The translations under genes and the position numbers were made by a program. 64,000 nucleotides of DNA from Phalacrocorax aristotelis. Its lineage: Eukaryota > Chordata > Aves > Suliformes > Phalacrocoracidae. The stretch covers positions 67,868,233-67,932,232 of the forward strand of contig NC_134276.1 of NCBI RefSeq assembly GCF_949628215.1. The letters run 5' to 3'. The notes under the pieces are model-generated. The model was not told the DNA's origin, ran no database searches, and saw only the letters and a program-made list of their open reading frames with translations. Shown in pieces: positions 14,801-26,800 of this stretch. Positions within the stretch are counted from its first letter, which is position 1, and each line of letters opens with the position of its first letter.

Positions 14801-17800
14801 TAAAATCATGATCCTGTTGAAACAAATTACTCCAATTAAGTCAATAAAATTATACTCTCCCTTCTTTGTTTCTGAAACTTAATTGTCACACCTTGTCTAG
14901 CAGAAGGTGGCAGAAGTAAATGTCTCCTAAGGGGGAGACAATCATAGATGCTGGAGCTTGGAAATGAGAGTCTGAGAAGTCCATATAACTTCAAAGTTTT
15001 AGACTCCCTTTAAGAGATGATTTAATATACTTGTTTATATGTTCTTTTATACTTTTCTTTTGAAATACTTTGAACTATTTAAAAATGTCAACTAAACTTT
15101 TAACTCTTTTGAGATGTACTTCTCAGACAATTGAGTCATAATGTTGTACTTCTGATTTAAAAGAATCTGCGAATAGATTTCAAGATGTGGTTTTTTTGCT
15201 CTGCTTAGTTTACCAAGTGCCAATGCTTACGAAAAGAACACATGCCTGCAAGCCGTGTCCTGCATGCAGCCTGTTGTCTGTGAGACTGTCTTCTGTTTCT
15301 AAATGCCAAGGGAAATAAAAAATTTAAAGCTGAGCTAAATGTGTTTCCGAAGGCATATGGCGTAGTGTTAAGCTCAGAAAGTTCAGGACTGTTGCTTGAT
15401 AATTGCTGTCAAATGTATGGAAAAGATGAACAGAAATGTTATTGCTTGCTGCTTGCTGGTTAAATTTGAAGTGACCTGCAAACAAATGTGCATTGTATTC
15501 TGTTTTTCTAATTGTATATTGAGCTTTCCAGAATTTTCTGTTACCCTCTTCTGTTAAGCTAAATTAATAGTTATTTTTCGGATCTTAAGATAGCCTTTAT
15601 TATGATGTTAGCAGTCACCTTCTAGTCACAAACAGTTTTCTAGTGTCTAGAGTGGTAATTAACTGGAACATTACACACTATAAAAACAGCCTGCTTATAT
15701 CACATTAAAACTTTTGAAATGTGCATTGCCAATTTTTTTTTTTTTAGAGTGATGGAAAAAGATCCTTTCCATGCGAATTGTTTACCTGTGCATATAGGGA
15801 CGCTTGTGGAGCTTAATAAAGCAAACGGTAAGAAACACAACATTTAACATGAGTCAAAAGAAGATTGTAAAGCTTGAATTTTAAAAAAGAATTAAGGGTG
15901 CCAAGAAATGCCCTTATATACCGTTTAAAAAATTACAGATATTTTTCCTCCTACCTGCAGTTTCAAGAAAGCAGTGGTAACTGGAAAAGAATGGAGTTTC
16001 AGAGCTGACGGGGACAGGGCAGGGAATAGTTGTGCAAAGAGTCTTTGTTCATTCACGATCATGAGTGTCACTGTCTTTTAACCACTGGGCTATGTAGCCA
16101 GAAAGTTAGTGAGCTACAGTGCTTCATTTCTGTTGTTTGATTTCTGTTTTGAGGTGATCTTCCTAGAGTATCTAGGTGTACGTTTTCTGCTTAACAGCAA
16201 AATATATTATACTAATTTGAACTAGAAGGAAGTCTTCAGCAGCATGTATGCTTAGCTGGACATGCTTTTTCCATATTAGAAAAATTCTAGACTCTCCTTG
16301 CCTTTGCTGTTGTGAAGGCCTCTTTTTAGTTCAAACAAGTTAATAATAATGCCGCACCTTTGGAATGACAAGAATAGCTTACGTGCAGTTGGGATGGCTT
16401 TTTCTCATTTCAGACTGCATATAAACATCCAAATCAAGTGAGGAGCTTTAATGTCTGTAGAACCAATTGGGAAATAGAATAAGGAGCTCATATGATTTGC
16501 AGTCTCTTAAAGGACAGTGCATGGTATATATGCAAATTATTCTAATAACTAGAATTATTATTTTTATTAGAAAAGTAATGACGTAGAACTAGTCCAAATA
16601 ATATAATAATTTATTTGGTTTTGTCCTATTTTCAACACATTAATGTGCAAGACTCTACTTTGAAATTGATCTAGCCAGTATGTTACACCTTCTAGATGTA
16701 GGAAGTTTAAGAGTGTTCTACCCCGTCAAGATACATTCAAGTATAATAATGCTAGAGGAATTTATTTTAATGTATGTTAATGGCCCGTGTTGTTGCAGAA
16801 TTCTTAAGGGATGGGATGTATAGCTGCTTATTTACATTCTGTGAAGACATTCAGGTTGGGGTTTGAGCTTCTTTGTTTGTTTGGGCCTTTTTGTTTGTTT
16901 TGGCTTTTTTTCAGTTAATTGTAAAACTGAATCTATGTTGAGACAGTTTGAAGCATTACCACTAAACAGAAAGCATTTTTGTTCACTTGTGCATTGATAA
17001 GGGTAGATGTTCTGGGTGTCTTGTACAAAATGCTAAAGGACTTGGAACATCTTAATGTTTTAGCATATTTTAATTTTCTTCTCTTGTTTCTCCCCACTGT
17101 GTAGAGCTTTTCTATCTTTCTCACAAACTGGTGGACTTGTACCCAAATAATCCCGTAAGTTGTTCTAAGCCTTCGTTACCAGCTACTTTTTTCTAGGTGA
17201 AAATACATGAAAGTTGTAATGTAATAGTCAGTTTGAACAACCAGATTCAAAATCTGTTTATGGAGCTGGTAAAAATGGTTCACTGCTTTTATTTTCTATG
17301 CTTTGTAATTTTCTTTACCAAGGTTCTTTTTTTAAAGCAAAGTGCCTGTAAAATATATCCAATGTGAGGTATTCACTTTGAAAAATAATTTAAAACAAAT
17401 ACTACAGTAATAAATGTACATGCCTCTCTGGGCAACCTTTTCCAATGTTGGGTTGCCTTCATAGTGGAAATTGTTTTCCTTTTACTCAGTCTGAATTTCC
17501 CATGTTGCAATTTGTAGCCATTGCCTCCCATCCTATCACTGCACCTCTGAGAAGAGCCTGGCTCTCTCTTCTGTATCCTCTACCACTAGATAATTAAGAC
17601 AGCGCTAAGCTTTCCACTTAGCTCTCTCTTCACGAGGCTGAACACGCACAGTTAGAGACATACGTGCCAGCAGTTCCAGCTTGTTTGTAATATCAAATAA
17701 TTGGACAAGCTGATTGTGATGTCAGTGAAAATATTCCTAACTTCCCTAATTATAATCTGTTCCTCTGTTTTGCATCACCTATGGTGATGTTTCACTAAAA

Positions 17801-20800
17801 CCAGGGTGATGTATCTAATAATATTCTATTTTGATTTTAACGTGTAGGTGTCATGGTTTGCAGTAGGATGCTACTATCTCATGGTTGGCCACAAAAATGA
17901 ACATGCTAGAAGATATCTTAGGTAATTTTTTTCCGTGTTTTTCCTTAGTGAATCTGTTGCTCACTTGCTACATAAATATTTAATACTCAAGATTGTTTGT
18001 AAGCTCTTAAAGTAAATAGCAGCCTTGGTAAACTGGTTACTACAAAAATTTTTTTGTTGTTGGTGCCTTTTTTTTTTGTATAGCCATTTAGATCTCAACC
18101 TTCTAGACACTTTAAAAAGGACATACAAACTTACGTGGAATCTCTTCTAGCAATCACCTTCCTGTTAAGGGCAGGTATAGTCCCTGCATTCGCTCAGGCT
18201 GCCAAGCTAGGTAATCAAGCCTCAGCTCTCAGCTTAAGGACACTCAGGCATTCTCCCAGGTTCAGGCTTCATATCTTAAAGGGAAGAGTTAGACAGAAAA
18301 TTCTGACATTTGGCTGTGTCTAGTTCTTTCTTTGCAGAAGCAGTCTTGGACTTTTTAGGTTGGTCGGTCTGTCCAGTCCTCTTTCCTGTAGGTCTTCTGT
18401 GCGTCTGCTGATGATCAGCACTGGGGAGCAGGACCTTGCTGTGAAGTAGGGTATTTGTTTTGGTGCCGTAAGCTTAAACTGAGAAGGCTTAAATCAGTCT
18501 GTAAGGCTTTCTTTTTTCTTCTTGAGACCTTTGTAGACAATACATGTAAAGATTGGTTAGTAATTTAGACTGTTTAAATGTCTGGTTGTTAGGAGTAAAG
18601 TATTTAAATTCCTGACAAGGAAGCCGTCCTGGGTGACATACATGGTTTTGGTGGTAAAATAAAGAATATCTTTATTAAATCTGCAAGCATCCCTAGCCTG
18701 GAAGAGTCTATTGACGTGTTAGGGGGAAAAAAAAAAACAAACTCCAAAACATTGGAATTCAGGGTAGTTGTGGTAAGGAGGAGGAAGGTCAGGTAAAAGT
18801 GAAATAGCAACAGGATACCCAAATTTGTTGGAGAAAAATGATAGTGTGCAACTACAAGGCTAGGGACAGCTGTGGGGTAGGCAGTAGTTTTAAGAAAAGA
18901 ATCTGGAGATATGATACACAACCTCCTGTATCCTTGTTTTGGAGTCATAGGATGTCATGCTGGAGCGTGCTGAACAGGGTAGAAGGCACAGCTGGGCAGT
19001 GCCCGGTAGTGTCAGGCAAGTATCACTCTGGCTGTTCCAGAAGGAGCTATCTACATTCTTCAGATCTTGTAAAAGGCCTTACCTCACCTCAGCACTAATG
19101 AGGAAAAAACATTTGTGATAGAACATAATCCATCTTTTATAACAGTAGCAAAGCTGTATTGTACTTTCACTGTTGACAAATCAGCATGTATGGAGAACTC
19201 AAGATGGATATGAGATACATGAATTGAATTCAAGAGAAGGCAGAAACCAAACATTCTGGAGAAGGTGGCTGATGGGGAAAGTTTTTTCTGAAGGGATTGA
19301 AGCTATCTAGGATGTAGGGTGAGAAGATGCAAATGTTTGAATATGTAAAGTTTTGCCCCAGGAGAGAGAAAACAAACTGTTCTTTAGGATCTGTGATAAG
19401 AAATAAGAAGTTTAACTCTGGCAAACAAAATTTAGATTAAATGTTAGGAAAAAATTGAGTGTTTGAGGATAGTTAAGCAATAGAATAGATTACTTGTGGA
19501 ACAGGTAGGATCTCCATGTCAGAAGCTGTTCAGAAAAGAATGGGCACATCTGTCATGAGCTCTTTAGTTATGAATGCCCTTGCCTTCAGACTGAGAAAAT
19601 AACCTACAGAGCTTTCTAATGTTCCTGTCGAATCCATCTTTCTGGGAAGACTCCAGGTTGCAGTCTTGATGCTCAGGTTGCAGTCTTCAGCTCAGATGCT
19701 ACTTCTCTGATGCACGGCAGCTGTCTGTGATGTGACAAATACTCTTGCTTCATTAAGGCTCGTACAACGACATAGCAAAATTTCAACAGACAGTTCAACC
19801 TAAGTGTTCACCTGGTATTTTCATACCCTGCTTGTGAAACATACATTTGCTTGAATATATTCATTTTGAAATGTATAGCTAGAATTTTGTAACGCATAAG
19901 TCACTACTAACGTTCTCTGTATTTTGCCCAATTCATCTATTATATCATTGTTTATGTTCAGTAATATCAAGTAAGTCCTGCTGTCCGTGAACAGCAACAG
20001 AAACAACACAATGAATTCCTGAAAAGGTGCAGTACTTTTAAGTGCCAAATAGTTTGTTGAACTTTTAAAATTAACTTTGTTTACCACTGGTCACTACAGA
20101 AGAATATCTTAATAGATACCTATGTGACATAGCATTGCTAAGTAAGTAGTCATCTGAAGCAGATGAAATTTAATTTCAGATGTGTTTGCTTGTGACTTGC
20201 TCTTGTTTTTAGCAAAGCTACTACACTCGAGAGAACCTACGGACCTGCGTGGATAGCATATGGACATTCATTTGCAGTTGAGAGTGAGCATGACCAAGCA
20301 ATGGCTGCATACTTCACAGCTGCGCAGCTCATGAAAGGGTATGTCAAAAACATCATAGTCAGAAAATTAAAATTAATCCATCAATAGTGTAGAATATTGA
20401 CCGATATCCCTTTAAACAGTAGGAATACATTTGCAACAATTATCTGGCAGAGAACAAAGGAGGAAAAAACCCAAATAATTTATAATCTGCATTTAACTGC
20501 ATTGTTTGTGATTACTGTTGTGATTTTAGAAGTTCTAAAGTCAAGATTTATATTTAGGTAACCTATGTTCTACTTGAAGGTTCTCTAAAATTTGTGAATC
20601 GTGTTTGTGACACCAGGTCATAAACGGCTATATAGCAATATTTTGAACAGCTGTTTCATGCTGCGGAGAAGGTTGTAAAATGAATAGTGGACTAATCGTG
20701 TCTTATTGCACATCAAACTGTTGTATTTGACTGTAATTATTGGTAAATGTAATCCCTTTAATTATTTCTTCTTCCATATTCCATTTGTAAATGAAATGTC

Positions 20801-23800
20801 TGAAGGAAATTAGGAAAAAAACCTCCTCAGAACTAACTTAAGCACTGAGGAAATACATGTAATTCCAGAGCAAGTTACAATTGTGTATTGGAGTTCAAAT
20901 TCTTGCCAATGACTAACAAAGATGTAAAGTCTGTTAAGTTGCCCCTTAGGCTAATAGTCCATTTAAATCAGCTTCTGCTTGGATGTACATAAACATAAGC
21001 AAACCCAGTTGGCATTTCTTTATAGTTTGTGACGCCGTTCCTGATAAGTGCATGATTGTGTTTTTTTGTGGTTTGGGTTTTTTTTTATTTTTTTTTAGGT
21101 GTCATTTGCCAATGCTCTATATTGGACTGGAATATGGTTTGACCAACAACTCAAAGTTAGCTGAAAGGTTTTTCAGCCAAGCGTTAAGCATTGCACCTGA
21201 AGATCCTTTTGTGATGCATGAAGTTGGAGTGGTTGCATTTCAAAACGGAGAGTAAGCTTGCCAGATAGGATTAAATACAACCTTAAATATGGATTGTTCT
21301 GAAATGTAATGTGCCAATGTATCTACTAAAGTACTTACATTGAACTGTGGTTTCTTTTGGTTTTAGTTTAGATGGGATTTGCGCTAAACGCTTGCTTTCT
21401 ACATTGTTCTTTGTCACTTATGATTGAACGAGGAAAGCATTGAATGAACATGCAGTGATCAATTATTATTTCGTGTGTGCCTGTCACTGGGCAGTCGCAT
21501 GCCTTGAAAAGGCATCTGTCTGCACACACAAGTGTGCACATGCTATAAAACTCCGTACAGCGAAACATTTTGTCAGCTCAGGAGGTTCAAAATACGTTCT
21601 GAAAAGAACTAACAGATATAAGAACTATTTAGTGAATATTCTTGACTGGCTTCTGATCTTTTAACTTTGTCTTGTTAGGTCTTAGGAGCACATGCAGAAT
21701 ATGGCCAAACGTAAATCACTGGGTTTTTACATCTAATTTAACTCATATGATGAAATAATGTCAAAGAACTGTTCATTGTAATACTGTTTTCTCATACTGC
21801 TAATGAAAACTCTTCACTAATTTATTTTTCTTTCTCCCCACCCCGTCAATTCTTAGCTGGAAAACTGCAGAAAAGTGGTTCCTTGACGCACTGGAGAAAA
21901 TCAAAGCTATTGGAAATGAGGTATTTTTCCTAATGATATGCATGATTGTAAATTTCTAAAACTCCAGGAAATTCTGTAATATCTTGTGACAAAATACGCT
22001 GCGCTTATTTTAAGATAGAAGCAATACAATATAAATTTAACTTTAAAACTTGGGCTATCTACTTACAATTGAGTACGTTGGGTTTTCAGATGAGAATCAT
22101 CACGCATGATCTCCAGTGCTACAGGAAAAGGCAAAAAATATGTTTCTGTATGAAATTAAAAGAAAATAAGTGTTGACTGGAGAGTGGAATCCAGGTCTTG
22201 TTCTCAGTCCCGGGTCTTAGCAGACCAAATGGTTCTTCACCTGAGGGTGGAACTGGGTACACATGCGAAGATGGTTTCTGCCACCTTAAGTGTTAGCCGT
22301 TTCTTGAATGACTTCCACTTTTGTTTGGACGTAATCCTGTAGGTATGGATTTGTTTTCTTTCTACCAGATAGAGCCACTGTGTGGGAGTGGGCCTGGGGA
22401 TGCTTAACTAACTTCCTGAAAGTAATCAAGATAATCACGGGCAAAAAATTTTTTAGGAAATGTGCTGGTAGTTCAGGTGCTTTTGTGAATCAAAAACCAA
22501 CCGTTACAGCCCTGATTCCTGAAACACTGGAACACACAAATGAGTTTGTACTTACTGGTAGTACAGTTTGTGTTATTTGTGCGTTGTCATCTTGTCTAAA
22601 GAAACACATTTTACTAGAGTAACTTAAGATGCCTTTGTGAAAGCAGTAGCACCTTGTCACAGGCTTCTTGTGAATTTTAAGATAGGTTTTCTCAATTTTC
22701 AGCTTAAATTAAGTTACTGAGGACACCACCTCGTGCTACTGTAACTGTTCACAAAGCATCTCCTATCAAGATCATGAAATTGCTTCTAGAGCACAATAAG
22801 CCTTCTATAAAGTGGAAAGTGTTGAGAAAACTAACCTTCATGTGGACGTGGCACACATTTACTATAACAAACTGCACAGATACTAATTTATATGCTCACC
22901 GATATATAAAGAGGGTTGTTCTGTTTTAGTAAAAGCTGTTTTGTTGTCCATGTGAATGCTGCCAACTTTGTAGATCTTTTATACATATGCCTAAGTTCTT
23001 TTATGTGTGGCGTTTTTCTTGTTTATTGAGAAGTATGAAATAGCAACATACCTATAAACAGACAACTGGAAATTTAGAATTCGAGCAGGAAACACCCACA
23101 GTAACTAGATACTCTCGTTGTTATAAATTGCATATTCAAAATGAAATCAGGTCAAAATTATTTTAATTTCAGGAAAAAGTGTTTGTTTTAAGAATTTTGT
23201 GGGCCCAGATTGTCTTCTGTGTGCCTTGTAAATGAGCTAATTTATTTAAAGCAGATGAAGTTTGGAGAAGGTAGTAAAAAGACCTTCAGTATTTATGGTT
23301 ATTTTACAAACACTTAATTTGGGAGCTCTTAACTGCTCACAAGCTGAGAGTCTTGGTGTGATTTTTACTTAAGTAGAAAATAAATTTTGTTTGGTTTGCA
23401 TCCAAGTTTTACTCTCACTGACTCTTTGAAGAAATTTAATTGGATTTGGGGATTGGAAAAAACAGAAAAAATGAGTTATTGAATAATGTTTTGAGCTTAA
23501 ATGTGTTTTGAGAAGAATTGAAAATGCCTGTGATTTGTTTTTTTGGTAATGAATGAATTGCCTTGTTCATTTGTATGTTGTTTTTAAAGTAGACAAAATT
23601 CAGTTACAATCTGGGACGGTGCAGTTATTTGAATTGTTGCGTTATTTTGCAGGTAACAGTTGATAAGTGGGAGCCTTTATTGAACAACTTAGGACACGTC
23701 TGCAGAAAACTCAAGTAAGCAGAGACCACTGGAGCTACATTTATGTGGAATACCACGGAAATGTGTGTTCTCTAGGCCTACTTCTCATTTATATCACGCT

Positions 23801-26800
23801 TATGTACCACACGAGAGTAGTGCAGAAGCACCTTACATGAACAAGATTGCCTAAATCAGCTTGCAAACGTAAATACATTAATCGCCCTTTATATCCAGAT
23901 GACTACACATGAGTTGAAGTACCTAATGTAAAAGCCTTTCCTATACTGTTGGTTCATTTTAGATAGAAATTTGGTTGTAGGCTTTCAGATCCTTGTATGG
24001 GTGTGAGTGCTAACTGGCTACTGTCCCAGTCCTGACATACTTGAATATATCCACTGATTTATTTAACATAAAGGTGGTTTTGTGCCAATTAATTGCTTGG
24101 ATCAGTTCTTATGGTTTTTTTTTTTATTGAAGTGAAAAATTCAGTGACATTCACACAGTAATAAAGTATTACTTTTTGGTTTTTGAGAACAGAACTATTT
24201 AATATTTCATTTCATACTTCCATTCTAGGATTAGAAAAAGGAAGTGCAAAGTACATATGCAAGCTTTAACAGTTTTAACACATGGAGAAATGTTTTCTCA
24301 TTAATTACCATAATCTGATTTTTACCAGTGTTTTCTTTTGTTTAATCACTATGATATCTTTTTTTTTTTAGTGTCATGGGTTTAATTGTCCAGTTGCTTT
24401 ATACTGTAATTTTTGTTTCAAAGCTGCTAATGAGGATGTGATTACGGTAGATAAAAGTTGTACTTCTGCTTTGGCAGTAATTGCTTTGTGCTTGAATTGC
24501 CAATTAGTCTTCGTTTTCATTATGAAATCAGGATGTATAATAGTTACCCCTTCTGCCAAGATCAAACAAAAGGCACTGCTTCTGGAACCTATTCATGAGT
24601 ATAATTGCAGGTTTTTTTTTCTAATACTTGTTTCAGTTATAATTCCTTTTGTCTTTTTTTAATTTCTACAATAAGTTAGTAACTGCTTACATCACACTTA
24701 GGACAACTTGCATCGTATTATTTGTTCACATTCAGCAAGCTGACCTAATATATTTTTACATCCCTGTAAACCATCTTTCGTGAAAATCAAGTTGAGAGTT
24801 TAGGCAGTTGTAAATATGCTTTTGCAACTTAAAAAATTCTGTAATACCTAATTTACTAGTGTTCATAATACATGATATTGACATGGAAAAAACTTCCTGG
24901 TTATATGTCTACTCACTAGCGTGATGTGGTTGAAATTTGAAAGCAGCATATTCAAATACAGTGGTAGTTAATTGGATAGGCAGATACTATTAGTGAAAAT
25001 CAAGATTCAAATCATGTCAAAGTTTTGTGTAGCGAGCAAAGAGTTGCATAATTTTTCTGCTTCAGTTGTTACTTAATGACTTCTAACAACTTAATGTGTC
25101 GCTGTTCGCACAATTTCATTATAACTGTAGAGATTAAAATTCCTTCTGAATCGACGAAAGAGATGAAAAATTGCTGTCTTTATCTTTTACAACTTGGTAC
25201 TAGGATGTCAAATGTGACAATTCAGTTTCTCAGAGTAATGCCATAATGTACATTTAATCCTTGTTTTATGAAATAATAAATGCGAGAAGCAGTCTAATTA
25301 ATGGATAATTTTCAGAGAAAGGGTAGCTGGTATTTGAAAGAAAGTACAAATATGTGTAAACCTTCTTTTCTGACAGAGAAGGCAGCGAAATGGAAGTGGC
25401 AAAAGTACCACTATATGCAGCACTCGAGGGTTGTGAAATTTCTGCCCAGAGAGCTTTTCTCACTTTGAATGACGAGTTATTTAGTCTCGTATTGCTCCTT
25501 TGCTTCCCCTGGGGAGGAAAATGAAAGCTACAGCAAGAAAGCTAGTGTTACAATGAGCAGCATTAAACATCTAAAGCAATTTACTGTATCGAATTGCTAA
25601 GATTATCCCCAAACGGGGCCTAGCTGTAGGCAGCTGCTGTGCTACACAAGGGGAACAATGATTTCTCTGTTACACTGAGGAAGAAGATTGTCAATATCCA
25701 CGATTCTTTTGAGCATTCTATTATGTTCAGAGTATGAAGCAATAACTTTTAAGTTCTTGCAGGACTCTGTGCCACTGAGCTATGGAAAATAGCGATATAA
25801 TGCTACAGAAACACCTTTCACCCTGAAGCTTACAAATAGATCTTCTGTATTTAACCCTCACAGGAAATACGAAGAAGCACTGGAATACCATCGCCAGGCT
25901 CTAGTACTAATTCCTCAGAATGCTTCCACTTACTCTGCCATTGGCTACATACATAGTCTCATGGGCAATTTTGAAAGCGCAATCGACTATTTTCATACGG
26001 TACGTAACTGGCTTAAATTAAAGTGCTGGTCACAGATTTGGTTATTTACTTTTTCATTCTGTTTGGGTTTTGGAACAGAGAACTGGCATTTTATCCAGCC
26101 TCCAAATTAGTGTTTACTTTCTAATCTTAATTTGTTTGTTTGTTTTTTTCCTATTAATCAGGTTAAAAATGGCCGCTTTGTGGAACTTAGTAGCTGGATC
26201 CATGTTATAAATGAATTGAATATCATAATTGTCATACAAATTTTGTGCACATAAACTTTTCACACAGCTGAGATGATTTAAAATACTTCCAACCTATGCC
26301 TTAAAGGAGAAATTTTACAGCAAGTGCAACATTTAAAGACGTGCTATTTTCTGTTGCCTCAGATTTATCTATATTATACGATACTTATATTATTGTTGCA
26401 GGACAATGTTGGTGTTTTCATAGAGTAACAGTGAATTTCCCTCAGTTGAATTTTCAGCATTCAAGTTGACTGGCTTGAATTTAGCTACAGGTCTATTTAC
26501 CTAGAACCTTGTATTACACACATTTAGTTGTAATTACTATAAGGATGTCTCAATCTATTTCATTGTAGACTGTAGCTTAGCTATACAAAATCAACTTTCT
26601 CACAGGTTTTATAATTGTTATTTTAGTAGTATGTTATACTCCATGATCTGCCTGTATACGTACCCTTTTCTGGTTTCGTTTTTGTGCTTTGCTTGCTTAC
26701 TGCTTCAGCCAGTTCACATGACAATATTATTTTGGTCGTGCAATGTGTTGCTTTTACAGTGAAGACTAACTCTGATAGCATGTCGAACAACAGAACAACA